Shown here piece by piece: positions 42,410-51,583 of a DNA stretch of 64,000 nucleotides (the first letter of the stretch is position 1; each line of letters starts with the position of its first letter). Under the pieces are notes generated by a model. It was not told the origin of the DNA, made no database searches, and worked only from the letters and a program-made list of their open reading frames with translations. This stretch comes from an uncultured Paludibaculum sp. (GTDB taxonomy: Bacteria > Acidobacteriota > Terriglobia > Bryobacterales > Bryobacteraceae). The stretch lies in the NCBI RefSeq assembly GCF_963665245.1, contig NZ_OY762268.1:1178001-1242000 (forward strand). Reading direction: 5' to 3'. Position numbers and translations under genes: made by a program.

Positions 42410-42415
42410 GCGAGC

Positions 42416-43291
42416 TTACTCCACCGTCACCTTCATGACGCCGTACAGGAAGTCCTTCGTGCCCACCACCTGATGCGGCACGGCTGCCGGGATATGTGCG
42501 ATGTCGCCGGCCTTCAACGCGATCTTCTCACCACCCGTAATCGTTCCGCCGCGCTGCTCCCCGGGTCCGGTCACTCGGGAACCCGAAGCCTTGCCGCCCA
42601 CGGTGAGCGTTGCCTCGCCCTGCTCCACGAAGAAGTAATCCACCTGCTTCTCGTGGATCTCCACTTCACCGTCACCGGTCCGATAGACCATCAACTGCGA
42701 GTGATTGCCCCAGTTCGCGATCTCCTGGTTCGCGACGTTCTTGCCCGCCAGTTTGGCCTGCAGCTTCGCCTTCCATCCCTGGAACTCGGTGCTGGACCAG
42801 TAACGGAAGTTCGACTCCGGTTGGGGCCCGGTCTGCTGCACCTTGATCACGAAATAGAGGAATTCCTTGGGCACCAGCAACTGGTGCGGCATGTTCGCCG
42901 GAATCTCCACCATGTCCCCTGGCTTCATCGTCACCTTCCGGCCACCCGTCACCGCGCTGCCGCGATACTCGCCCGGACCCGCCGTCCTCCGGTTCGCCAG
43001 CGTTCCGCCCACCAGCAACGACGCTTCGCCACCCTCGCAGATGAAGATATCCGCCACCTTCTCGTGGACCTCGGCCTCTCCATTCGCGTTACGCCGCGTA
43101 ATGGATGACAAGTGGTTGCCCCACTTGCCCAGGTCCTGCCCCAACACGGTCTCCTTCGTCATCTTCGCGGCAATCTTCGGCATATAGCCGTGGAGTTCGG
43201 CACTGCTCCAGTAGACGAACCCCGGCACGGCGCCCCACAACAGCGCGGCTCCGGCACAGGAAACAAGAGTGAGAAGAATTGGTTTTTTCAT
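42416..43291 (-). CDS. Secreted protein with two tandem cupin-like repeats
   Basis: After a signal peptide the 291-residue protein has two homologous halves. Both contain YWSS(A/T)E, KWGNH or NWGNH, EVHEK or EIHEK, a GEA-x-L-x-VGG strand, GPGE-x-RG, and PHQL or PHQV before a closing (F/Y)xxxVKV. The cupin metal-binding residues (His/Glu in V-HEK and His in PHQ) are present in both. It arose by internal duplication. Its ATG overlaps the DUF2961 stop (ATGA), so it is the last gene of the GH2-DUF2961 operon. The ligand is unknown. Confidence 0.82.
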   Translation of the reverse strand: MKKPILLTLVSCAGAALLWGAVPGFVYWSSAELHGYMPKIAAKMTKETVLGQDLGKWGNHLSSITRRNANGEAEVHEKVADIFICEGGEASLLVGGTLANRRTAGPGEYRGSAVTGGRKVTMKPGDMVEIPANMPHQLLVPKEFLYFVIKVQQTGPQPESNFRYWSSTEFQGWKAKLQAKLAGKNVANQEIANWGNHSQLMVYRTGDGEVEIHEKQVDYFFVEQGEATLTVGGKASGSRVTGPGEQRGGTITGGEKIALKAGDIAHIPAAVPHQVVGTKDFLYGVMKVTVE

Positions 43292-44409
43292 GCGGACACC
43301 ACTTTCGGCAGACGGTCCTTCATCGCCGGCATGGCCGGGAGTTCGGTCGTGGGCTTGTCCTGATACCAGTAGCAGCAACTGTAGAAACAGTCGCCGCGAT
43401 CGTTGGCATGGCCATGTTCCATCGTGTGCTTCAGATATTTGGTAAACGTCACCGGATTATCGCCATGGAAGCGATAGAGACAATAGCGGCCACCCACACG
43501 CTCTGGACTCTGAATCAGCGGCGCACCGTACTGGTGGTAGGCGAATGCCTTCGCGTTCTCACGCCCGCCGAAGTTCCAGCTCCCCAGGAAGTAGTCTTCC
43601 GAACCCGTGCCGATGATCAACGGCTTGCTCTCATCGTCGACGAAGATCATGTCGTCGCCTTCGCCCATCCATGCCTCCTTATTCTGAACGACACCCAGCG
43701 TCACGCCCATCAGATGCCCTCGACCGCGCGTTTCGCAGTAGACGAAGTTCGTCTTGCCATCGGGATTCTTGCTATTGGGCAACTGCTGCGCCACGTTGGG
43801 CGTGGCCTGCCGGTACGACGCATGGAAGTAGAGGGCATCGGCTGGCAGCGCGTCCACCGACTGGAAATCGATGTTCGAATAGAACGAACCCACGTCGCGC
43901 GTCCCTTCGTTCGTCACTGTCATGCGCGCCGATGTGCGGTACGGCATCGCGAAATAGCAGTTCAGCGACTTGCCCGGTGAACACGCCAGGTACTCACTCT
44001 CATAGAGCACATAGTCACCCAGGTTCAGCCCGAAGAAGTCGCCGATGGGCGTCTCGATGCTCGGCTTGTCGCTGCCGTCCCAGTAGGCCCGCAGAACCAG
44101 CTCCTTCAAATGCAGAGGTCCCTGCGCCGCGATGGTGAACCAGATGTGCGACACCACGCCCGGCCCCTTCTGATTGAAGATCTCCAACGTCTGTCCCGGC
44201 GTGATGGGCCAGCGGTCGGAGTTGCCCCCGGTCGTGTCGTGGCTCGACTGCTTCAACGACCGGTAGTTCTGCGCCCGGCAATACTCCGGCAGAAAATCTG
44301 TCCGCCCGGGCTTTGGCTGCGGCTGTGCCTGCGCGGCCACCGGCACCGCACCGATGCCCAGCGCCGCCAGCGCGCCCTGAAAGAATCCACGCCGCTGAAA
44401 ACTCTTCAT
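43288..44409 (-). CDS. Tat-exported DUF2961 protein (glycoside hydrolase-like)
   Basis: ATG 44409 gives a 373-residue protein with a Tat-type signal QRRGFFQGALAALG. The mature part shows DUF2961 signatures: HIWFTI, LRAYWDGSDKPSIETPIGDFFGLN, CYFAMPYRTSARMTV, MGEGDDMIFVDDE and GTGSEDYFLGSWNFGG. DUF2961 proteins form the GH172 family, in which difructose and arabinofuranosidase activities are known. Start and stop overlap both neighbours by ATGA, showing tight coupling to the GH2 gene upstream and the cupin gene downstream. Confidence 0.87.
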   Translation of the reverse strand: MKSFQRRGFFQGALAALGIGAVPVAAQAQPQPKPGRTDFLPEYCRAQNYRSLKQSSHDTTGGNSDRWPITPGQTLEIFNQKGPGVVSHIWFTIAAQGPLHLKELVLRAYWDGSDKPSIETPIGDFFGLNLGDYVLYESEYLACSPGKSLNCYFAMPYRTSARMTVTNEGTRDVGSFYSNIDFQSVDALPADALYFHASYRQATPNVAQQLPNSKNPDGKTNFVYCETRGRGHLMGVTLGVVQNKEAWMGEGDDMIFVDDESKPLIIGTGSEDYFLGSWNFGGRENAKAFAYHQYGAPLIQSPERVGGRYCLYRFHGDNPVTFTKYLKHTMEHGHANDRGDCFYSCCYWYQDKPTTELPAMPAMKDRLPKVVSA

Positions 44410-45719
44410 GGTAGAACCTGCACCTTCCTCCGCGAGATCGTCGCCGTCCGGCCCTCGACTCGAGCCGTCGCTCTCAGCATTGTATGCCCTGCGGCCGCCG
44501 GTGACGGGAGCGGCAGTTGCCACGTGTACGCTCCATGGGCCGGCAACTCGAACGCGATCTCCTTCGAGGGCCCGTCCACGAACTCCAACTTCAGGTGTCC
44601 CCGCAGGTCCGCACCCTCGTCATTCACCATCATCACGGCGTAGTTCCGCGTCTCTCCAACCTTCAGAGTGGGCTGCCAGAAGTTGATGTACACGCCCAGA
44701 GGCCGGAACGACTCCTTCACCCAATCCGCGAAGTTCGGCTCCAGTTCCAGCTTTTCGACGTCACGCCAATGGTCCGACGTCTTCACCCCCGGATAGCTGC
44801 ACGTCAACCACGTGAAATGCAGGACACCCGCGAAGTTCCGGTGCGCTCGCCAGAATTCGGTCAGCCCGCCGAGATAGTATGCGTACAATTCAAATCGCTG
44901 CTGTGGTGTTGCGTCTTTCCCCAGCAGCCGCTCGTAGACCTTCTCCGTCAGCAGCGTGGGCGTCCCATCCCGGTTCATCCACAGCCACCCGTACTCGTTC
45001 GCGATCACCGCGTGCGCCGAAGGATGCCCGGCATTCGTGGTCTTCGCACCCGTCATCTTCTCGAGTTGCGTCATCGAGAAATTGCCCTCGGGCCGCATCA
45101 GCGCGCTGAACAGATACGGATGATCCTCCACCGCGTCATCGAACCCCATCGGCACCGCGTACCCGTTGTCCCAAGGCCGGTTCGACAGGTCGAGCTTCCG
45201 CACTTCGGGAATCACCTGCTCCCGCAGCATCGCCGAATCCGTCTCGTTCGACGCATCCCAGATCGCCTGGCTGGGATGATTCCAGTGGTCCCGCATCCAC
45301 TCCTTGTACTGCGTGATCAGTTCCTCTGACCGGTAGGGCGGGAAGTACTCCCGGCCATTCCAGATGAAGAACTCGTTCTGGATGAGCAGCCCGGCTTCGT
45401 CGGCGATATCGAACCACATCTCCGGAGCCGGCCCAATGCAGAACCGGAACGCATTCCAGTGCATCTGTTTCGGCCCATCCACCAGCAGCTTGCGGACCCA
45501 TGCCTCTTCCCACGGATGCCGCTTGCACAGCGGATCCTCGAAGAACCGGTGCAGCGTGATGTTCGATCCGCGCAGGAAGTACAGCTTCCCATTCAGATAG
45601 GCCCGCTTCGTCGCCGTGTCGAAGCGGAACTCACGCATCCCAAAACGTGTCCGCAGCGTGTCGTCTCCCACCGCGGTATGGTTATGTTCTAAGAGTTCTG
45701 CAAAAGCAAAGAGGGCCAT
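44406..45719 (-). pseudogene. 3' half of a GH2 glycoside hydrolase gene, cut by the IS256-family element
   Basis: This part encodes the catalytic barrel and C-terminus: TRFGMREF, the acid/base Glu in WDASNET and the nucleophile Glu in VIANEYGW. Native sequence runs from 45693 down; bases 45694 upward belong to the IS. An ATG inside the IS left end (45719-45717) reads MALFAFAE in frame into the native LLEHNHTAVG, so a truncated protein of 437 residues could be made. It would lack the sugar-binding and Ig-like domains and the signal peptide, so it is probably not exported or active. Confidence 0.85.
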
Positions 45720-45721
45720 GG
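45694..45721 (+). repeat. Left terminal inverted repeat of the IS256-family element
   Basis: It begins AGTTCTGCAAAAGCA, identical to the outermost 15 bases of the right end read in reverse complement, and ends GAG-N3-CATGG, also shared. The CATGG supplies the ATG that is in frame with the GH2 3' half. Confidence 0.9.
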
Positions 45722-45766
45722 TAAGCCTTTCTGATCCGTATCGCAGCGGAAGGAAGGAAAGGACCA

Positions 45767-46972
45767 ATGACCCGAAAGAAGGATACCGCGAACCGGGTGG
45801 ACTGGAAAGCGGTGATGGCGGAAGACTCCGATTTCATGAAGGCGCTGGTGCAGAGCGTCGTGCAGCAGGTACTGGATGCCGAGATGGAGGAAACGCTCTG
45901 TGCGGCGCGGTCGGAGCGCACCCCGATGCGCACCGGCTATCGCAGCGGCTCCTATGTCCGTGGGCTGGTGACGCGGGTCGGCCGCATTGAGCTGCGCGTG
46001 CCGCAGGACCGGCAAGGGCGCTTCCGGACCGAGGTCTTTGAGCGCTATCAGCGCAGCGAAAAGGCGCTGGTCGGGGCGCTGGCCGAGATGTACGTGCAGG
46101 GCGTGTCGACGCGCAAGGTGAAGGCGATCACCGAGGAACTATGTGGGCATGAGTTTTCGGCCTCGACGATCAGCCGGATCAACCAGACGATGGACGAGGA
46201 ACTGGAGAAGTTCGCGACGCGGCCGCTGGAGGAGGACTATCCGTTTCTGATCCTGGACGCGCGCTACGAAAAGGTGCGCGAGGACGGCGTGATCCGGAGC
46301 CGGGCGGTGCAGGTGGCGATCGGGGTGAACTGGGACGGGCGGCGCTGCATCCTGGCCGTGGAACTGGCCAACCGGGAGAGCGCGTCGAGCTGGCGCGAGT
46401 TTCTGGTGAAGCTGCGGCAGCGGGGGCTGCGCGGAGTGGAACTGGTTGTCAGCGACGATCACGCGGGCCTGAAGCGTGCGATTGCCGAGGTCGTGCCGGA
46501 GGCCGCCTGGCAACGGTGCTACGTGCACTTCCTGCGCAATGCGCTGGACCATCTGCCGCGCAAGGCCGACGACGATTGTCTGACCGAGTTGCGCTGGATC
46601 TACGACCGCCGCAACCTGGCCGAGGCGCGGCAGGATCTGGCGGCATGGCTGAAGAAGTGGGAATCGCGCTACGCCAGATTGTGCCAGTGGGTGGAGGAGC
46701 AGATCGAGGAGACGCTGACGTTTTACCGTCTGCCGCAGGCGCACCACAAGCATCTGAAGTCGACGAACATGCTGGAGCGACTGAACGAGGAGCTCAAACG
46801 CCGGACCCTGGTGGTGAGGATCTTCCCGAACGCGGCGAGCTGCCTGCGGCTGGTGCGAGCGCTGGCGGTGGAGATCCACGAGGACTGGGTGGAAGCGACG
46901 CGCTATCTGAACATGGAGGAGCTGAAAGAGCACAAGAAGCAGCTACTGCGCGATATACAGCCCGCCGCCTGA
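45767..46972 (+). CDS. IS256-family (mutator-type) transposase
   Basis: The 401-residue protein is full-length for the family. It has the DDE residues in FLILDARYEKVRE (Asp), VVSDDHAGLKRA (Asp) and TNMLERLNEE (Glu), plus the C/H signature WQRCYVHFLRNAL. N-terminal ETLCAARSERTPMRTGYRSG is typical. ATG 45767 has GGAAAGGA upstream. No frameshift or stop interrupts it, so the element may still move. Confidence 0.95.
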   Translation: MTRKKDTANRVDWKAVMAEDSDFMKALVQSVVQQVLDAEMEETLCAARSERTPMRTGYRSGSYVRGLVTRVGRIELRVPQDRQGRFRTEVFERYQRSEKALVGALAEMYVQGVSTRKVKAITEELCGHEFSASTISRINQTMDEELEKFATRPLEEDYPFLILDARYEKVREDGVIRSRAVQVAIGVNWDGRRCILAVELANRESASSWREFLVKLRQRGLRGVELVVSDDHAGLKRAIAEVVPEAAWQRCYVHFLRNALDHLPRKADDDCLTELRWIYDRRNLAEARQDLAAWLKKWESRYARLCQWVEEQIEETLTFYRLPQAHHKHLKSTNMLERLNEELKRRTLVVRIFPNAASCLRLVRALAVEIHEDWVEATRYLNMEELKEHKKQLLRDIQPAA

Positions 46973-47000
46973 AGGCGGCCGGGGGTGACTACAGGGTTGA

Positions 47001-47033
47001 GTGGAGGCGGGGACTCGCTGCCCCCGCCTCCAC
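47001..47033 (+). terminator. Strong hairpin inside the IS after the transposase gene
   Basis: GTGGAGGCGGGG (47001-47012) pairs perfectly with CCCCGCCTCCAC (47022-47033) around a nine-base loop. An outer pair GGTTGAG and CTCAACC (46994-47000, 47047-47053) can extend it. It lies 29 bases past the transposase stop and could block transcription in either direction. There is no U-tract. Confidence 0.55.
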
Positions 47034-47061
47034 ACCTCCACCCCCGCTCAACCAGAAGGCT

Positions 47062-47089
47062 CCATGAAGCTCAGTGCTTTTGCAGAACT
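47062..47089 (-). repeat. Right terminal inverted repeat of the IS256-family element
   Basis: Read in reverse complement from 47089 it begins AGTTCTGCAAAAGCA, like the left end, and shares GAG and CATGG further in. It supplies the stop codon that ends the GH2 5' half at 47071. Confidence 0.9.
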
Positions 47090-47967
47090 TGACAGACACA
47101 ACTCGCGGTATCCAGCCAGTGCAGGTTCGGCTCCTCCGGAGTCCACAGCTTCGCCCCCGGCAGAGGCAGCGTCTGCCACACGGTCTTGCGTTCGCCGGGT
47201 TGCAGCGAAACGGCCAGCGTGCGAGCCGCCCACGGTTTCACCTGCTGCACCAGCGACGTCCGCGCCGCGGTCGACCCCAGGTTTACCAGAACCGTCTCGA
47301 CCACGGCCGACGAATCGCTCAGCCGCGGACCCACCTGCACGCTCTCCACATACGGCACCCCCGTGAGAATCAGCGACACGTTGTCGTAGATACCCGGAGT
47401 CCACTTGTACTTCTCGAAGTCTGTACCCGCCGGAGCCCACACCGGCAACGCCGCCGGATGCGCTCCAATGCGGATCACCAGGTCGTTCTCACCGCTCCAG
47501 TTCACAAACGAGGTGACGTCGAAGTACCCCGCCGTGAAGCAGCCCAGGTGCTCGCCCACCTTCTTGCCGTTCAGCCAGACCGCCGTCCCGAATTGAGCCT
47601 TGGCCACGCGCAGCATCGCCACCGGTTTGCGCCCCGGCACCGTGAACGTGCGGCGGTACCAGAAGTAGTTGCGTGTCTGCCGCGAAACCCCGGCCGTCTC
47701 CACCCGCGCACTCTCCGGCAGTTTCTTCTCGCGAATCGACGTCTGGATGAACTCCCTGCTGTCGAAGCGGTCGACATCGGGAAACGCCGGCTGCGCCAGA
47801 TTCGTCAGGCCGGGCACCGGAGCCACATGCCCGAACTCGCCTGGTATCGGCTCCGCGGCCACGCTCTCGCCGACGTGCCAGTCGCCATTCAACGAAACCG
47901 TCACCCGTCCGGCCGTAGCGCCATGCGCCAGCAGCGGCGCCAGGAAAATCAGACTAAGCAGTCTCAT
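47071..47967 (-). pseudogene. 5' half of a GH2 glycoside hydrolase gene, cut by the IS256-family element
   Basis: This part encodes a signal peptide (LLAHGATAG), the jelly-roll sugar-binding domain (VSLNGDWHVG, YFWYRRTFTVPG, VWLNGKKVGEH) and the start of the Ig-like domain up to LWTPEEPNLHWLDTASCVCQ. Native sequence ends at 47090; the last residues VLQKH and the stop come from the IS. The catalytic barrel lies beyond the insertion at 44406-45693. With a gap of about 20 residues between NLHWLDT and TRFGMREF, as in intact GH2 enzymes, little or no coding sequence seems lost. TACGAT lies nine bases before ATG 47967. Confidence 0.87.
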
Positions 47968-47976
47968 AACGCGCCC

Positions 47977-47986
47977 ATCGTATCAT
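47977..47986. promoter_or_regulatory. Candidate bidirectional promoter with two -10 boxes sharing TA
   Basis: The 10-mer ATCGTATCAT contains TATCAT on the plus strand (47981-47986), six bases before TTG 47993, and TACGAT on the minus strand (47982-47977), nine bases before ATG 47967. The gap between starts is 25 bp. Spacing and the shared TA are the same as at 40051-40060. Confidence 0.5.
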
Positions 47987-47992
47987 CGAGGT

Positions 47993-49138
47993 TTGACGTA
48001 CGATGCCATTGTCCTCGGCGGTGGAGCCGCCGGTCTCTTCTGTGCCGCGCAAGCCGGACGCCTGGGCCGCCGCGTAGCCCTGATCGAACACTCTGACCGG
48101 CCGGGCCGTAAGATCCTCATCTCCGGTGGAGGCCGCGCCAACTTCACCAACCTGCGCGTGGAGCCCCGCAACTTCCTCTCGGCCAACCCGCACTTCGCGA
48201 AATCGGCGCTGGCGCGCTTCACGCCCCAGCACTTTCTCGACCTGATGCGGGCGCACCGCATCCCCTATCACGAGAAGACCCTGGGCCAACTCTTCTGCGA
48301 CCGCTCCGCGCAGGACCTCCTCACCCTGCTCCTCACGGAGTGCTCCGCCGGCAAGGTCGAGTTGCATGCCTCGACGAAGATCACCGCCGTCACGCGCGAC
48401 ACCCGATTCCGCGTCGAAACCTCACGAGGCACCATGGAGGCGACAACGCTGGTCGTGGCCACCGGAGGTCTCTCCATCCCCAAGACCGGAGCCAGCGGTT
48501 TCGGCTACGACCTCGCTCGCCAGTTCGGGCTGACCATCGAGAAGCCGTACCCTGCCCTGGTCCCGCTCACCTTCGACAAAGCGGACCAGGCCCGCTGGGG
48601 CGAGCTTTCCGGAGTCTCCACCGGAGTCGTCGCGACGCACGGCAAACAACATTTCTGCGAGAGGATGTTGTACACGCACCGCGGCCTCTCCGGCCCCGCC
48701 ATCCTGCAGATCTCCTCCTACTGGAAGCCCGGCTCGCCGCTGAACCTCGACCTCCTCCCCGGCACGGACTTCTCCACCACGGCGCCGCACGAGGCCCGCA
48801 AGCAGTTGTCCTTGAAACTCCCGCAGCGCCTGGCCGAACGCTGGCTCGAAGTAGAGGGTTTCACCCAGCCTGTCCCGAGTGTGAAGAAGATCGACACCCG
48901 CCTGCATCACTGGAGCCTGGTACCCGCCGGAACAGAAGGCTTCGACAAGGCGGAAGTCACGGGCGGCGGCGTCAGTACGGCGGAGTTGTCGTCCCAAACG
49001 ATGGAAGCCCGCCAGGTCCCCGGCCTCTTCTTCATAGGAGAGGTAGTGGACGTGACGGGCTGGTTGGGCGGCTACAATTTCCAGTGGGCGTGGGCCTCGG
49101 CCTACGCGGCGGCCCAGGCGATCACTGGCTCAATGTGA
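47993..49138 (+). CDS. BaiN/HI0933-family flavoprotein (NAD(P)/FAD-dependent oxidoreductase)
   Basis: The 381-residue protein has the FAD-binding start DAIVLGGGAAGLFCA, the family motif GRKILISGGGRANFTN, VVATGGLSIPKTGASG and the C-terminal FFIGEVVDVTGWLGGYNFQWAW. Length and motif order match the BaiN/YhiN group, whose substrates are mostly unknown. The only start that fits the fold is TTG 47993; the frame is open further upstream but there it overlaps the divergent GH2 gene. Its last 17 bp overlap the convergent sensor gene. Confidence 0.9.
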   Translation: MTYDAIVLGGGAAGLFCAAQAGRLGRRVALIEHSDRPGRKILISGGGRANFTNLRVEPRNFLSANPHFAKSALARFTPQHFLDLMRAHRIPYHEKTLGQLFCDRSAQDLLTLLLTECSAGKVELHASTKITAVTRDTRFRVETSRGTMEATTLVVATGGLSIPKTGASGFGYDLARQFGLTIEKPYPALVPLTFDKADQARWGELSGVSTGVVATHGKQHFCERMLYTHRGLSGPAILQISSYWKPGSPLNLDLLPGTDFSTTAPHEARKQLSLKLPQRLAERWLEVEGFTQPVPSVKKIDTRLHHWSLVPAGTEGFDKAEVTGGGVSTAELSSQTMEARQVPGLFFIGEVVDVTGWLGGYNFQWAWASAYAAAQAITGSM

Positions 49139-51581
49139 AAGGAACATCCACCGTAGTTGCCACCTCGACGGGCTCGCCGTTCAACAGCGTCGGCCGGTAG
49201 GTGTACTGACGAACCGCTTGCACGGCGGACTGCACCAGCAACGGATGGCCGGAGACCAGCTTGAGGTTCGACACCTTCCCGTCGCGGCCGAGCACGACTT
49301 CGAATCGCACCATCCCCTGAATCCGCGCCTGCTTGGCGAGCGGCGGGTATTCGGGCTCCGCACTGGAAAGCAGCACCTGCTTCTGAATATTCCCACCCAC
49401 CGAGATGCGCGTGGGCACGGCGGTTCCTGCTGGCCGCGCCGGCTCCACTCCGCCCACCGCCGGCAGGTGGAAGTTCACCACCGCCTGAGTGTCGGCCTCG
49501 ACGGCCTTCCCGTTCGCACGCTGCGGCGAGTACCGCCAGTTTCGCACACAGTCTTCCGCTGCGATACGCAGCAAAGGATGTCCGTCCACTGCCTTCGCGG
49601 ATTCCACAAGCCCTTCTGCGTTGACGTGGACATCCACCGTTACGGGACCTTGAATACGCGCCTGGAGGGCCAGCGGTGGATACTCCGGCCCACGGTTCGC
49701 CAACACAGTGAGCGGCGCAACCTGCGCGAGTTCCATCGGCTGGGGTTTGCTGAGCGCTTCCCGAATGTTCTTCCATTCCTCGTTGCCCGGGTCCAGTTGC
49801 ATTGCACGATCGAGGTATTTCAGTCCCGCTTCATGCATCTTCAGCCAGCGATCAGTTATCGATTTCGCCATCGAGTCGGACATGCCCTTAGTCGGTGGGA
49901 GTCTTTGAGAAGCCAGCTGTTGACCCAGACGCGCCAGCAGTTGCGCGTCGGTACTGGCATCCAGTTCACGCGAGACGGCATCGCCAAACGCATCCCAAGG
50001 GCCAGTAGTCCTATTGTTGACCTTGCGCGCCGTAGCGATGGCGTACATGCCAATCAGGCGCCCCATCACCCGAGCATCGCCGGGCTCCGCCAGGCTGGCC
50101 TGTTTCAGGTACGCGAAGGCAGCGGCAGGGTCGGACGAGGACACGACGCTGGCAGCGTGCATCAGCACATTCGCGTTGGCAGGATTCTCCGCCGCCTTCC
50201 TCGCCCACAGCGCGACGACCGTCTTCCTCGTCTCCCCGTCCGGAATGGTAGCGGGCGACAGAGCGAAGTTGCTCGGAAACTGCTCGTGGATGGGCGACTC
50301 CGGATGATGCTCCACCAGCCAGGACAGTTCCTTCACAAAGGCGCCGGTCTTCCTGTTTGCGAAGTAATACCCCAATAGCTGCCCCCTCGCCTCGAGATCG
50401 TCACTATTGGCAGCGACGCGCGCCTCCAACGCCTGGGCCTGGGCATCGGTAAGAACGGCGCCCGGCATGGGCATACCCACCCCGTCGGGGGTTGCCTGAC
50501 TGCTAACGGACACCGAGAGTCCGCCGGTTGGATTCTGCACCTGGAGCGCGGCGGCGCCGTACACCAGAGGCAAAGCAACAACCAAGAGCGCCAGCCAGCG
50601 GCCGCGCGAAATGGATTTGGTCCACGTCATCTTGCCCTCCAGGATTCGTTCAATGCGTCCACCCACCTTGCTCGACCGCGCCATCGCCGTGGCCTCCCAA
50701 CTCAGTCGTGAGCCGGCCGAAGCCATCACCGATGCGAAGTCCAGCACGACACTCGCGTAACGCCGCGCGTCGCCCGAGTCCGCGATCGCCGCCGCATCGC
50801 ATGCCTCTTCCGCCAGGCCCGCCAGCTTCCGCTCCAGCCACCAGGCCAGCGGGTGAAACCAGAACAGCCCACTGTTGAGTGCCGCCAGCAGCGCGATCAA
50901 CCAGTCGCCCCGCCGGACATGCGCCATCTCGTGCGCCAGCACTGCGCGCAACTTGTACTCATCCCAAGCGCGCCAACTCGCGGGCAGCACGATCACAGGA
51001 TCCTGCCAGCCGGCCGTAAACGGCACCGCGGCGTCGGTGGACTGCGCCAGGCGAGGCAATGGGTACCCAAGCCCCTGCGCAACGCACAACAGGCGCATGG
51101 TTTCTCTCAGCCCCTCGTCATGCAGCGTCTGCGCGCGGTCCACCAACCACCGGGCACGGCGCACCGCGTTCGCGACACGCAGGGCAGCGATGGCGGCGAT
51201 CAAGCAGTACACCGAGACCAGGACCTTGGGCCAAGCAGGGATGCTCGGCCCGCCACCACGGTACGTGGGAACTGTCATCGTCGAGCCCACGTTGATCACA
51301 ATGGGAAGCCCCGTCGCCGGAGGCATCGGGGTCTCGATCTTCGACGGGAGGCCCAGCCAAGCCGTCGGCAGAATTCGGAGCGGCGGGAGCGCCGCGATCA
51401 GGACGGGCATCAGCAGCATCCCCGCCAGCACCAACAGCCAGATGGCGTGCCGGACCTCCGCTCCGCGCCGTCGCAACACCCACGCGAGTGCAACCGCCAC
51501 CCCAGCTACCAGCAACACACGAAATGACGTGGCCACCAACCCGGTAAGGAACACTACGCTCATCCACCCAGTGAAGTCCAT
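49122..51581 (-). CDS. BlaR1-like M56 membrane metallopeptidase with TPR and TonB-C output region
   Basis: The N-terminal half has about five membrane segments (near 16-36, 46-66, 117-137, 228-248, 325-345) and the M56 zinc motif HEMAH (217-221) with a downstream Glu in AEEACD. In place of a penicillin-binding sensor, residues from about 375 form a helical repeat region (LEARVAANSDDLEARGQLL) followed by two TonB C-terminal-like domains (PEYPPLALQARIQG and PEYPPLAKQARIQG). It lies two bases after blaI, so it likely senses an envelope signal and triggers cleavage of that repressor. The 819-residue fusion is paralogous to the neighbour at 52080-53546. Confidence 0.88.
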   Translation of the reverse strand: MDFTGWMSVVFLTGLVATSFRVLLVAGVAVALAWVLRRRGAEVRHAIWLLVLAGMLLMPVLIAALPPLRILPTAWLGLPSKIETPMPPATGLPIVINVGSTMTVPTYRGGGPSIPAWPKVLVSVYCLIAAIAALRVANAVRRARWLVDRAQTLHDEGLRETMRLLCVAQGLGYPLPRLAQSTDAAVPFTAGWQDPVIVLPASWRAWDEYKLRAVLAHEMAHVRRGDWLIALLAALNSGLFWFHPLAWWLERKLAGLAEEACDAAAIADSGDARRYASVVLDFASVMASAGSRLSWEATAMARSSKVGGRIERILEGKMTWTKSISRGRWLALLVVALPLVYGAAALQVQNPTGGLSVSVSSQATPDGVGMPMPGAVLTDAQAQALEARVAANSDDLEARGQLLGYYFANRKTGAFVKELSWLVEHHPESPIHEQFPSNFALSPATIPDGETRKTVVALWARKAAENPANANVLMHAASVVSSSDPAAAFAYLKQASLAEPGDARVMGRLIGMYAIATARKVNNRTTGPWDAFGDAVSRELDASTDAQLLARLGQQLASQRLPPTKGMSDSMAKSITDRWLKMHEAGLKYLDRAMQLDPGNEEWKNIREALSKPQPMELAQVAPLTVLANRGPEYPPLALQARIQGPVTVDVHVNAEGLVESAKAVDGHPLLRIAAEDCVRNWRYSPQRANGKAVEADTQAVVNFHLPAVGGVEPARPAGTAVPTRISVGGNIQKQVLLSSAEPEYPPLAKQARIQGMVRFEVVLGRDGKVSNLKLVSGHPLLVQSAVQAVRQYTYRPTLLNGEPVEVATTVDVPFTLSQ

Positions 51582-51583
51582 TC

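Larger units (their letters stand above)
45694..47089 (+). mobile_element. IS256-family insertion sequence
   Basis: The 1396-bp element is bounded by 28-bp terminal inverted repeats that agree at 23 positions, with the outermost 15 identical. It holds one transposase gene and a GC-rich internal hairpin near its right end. It is inserted in the GH2 gene of the minus-strand operon. No 8-9-bp target duplication could be found at the junctions (left flank ends ATGTTCTAAG, right flank begins TGACAGACAC). Confidence 0.92.
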
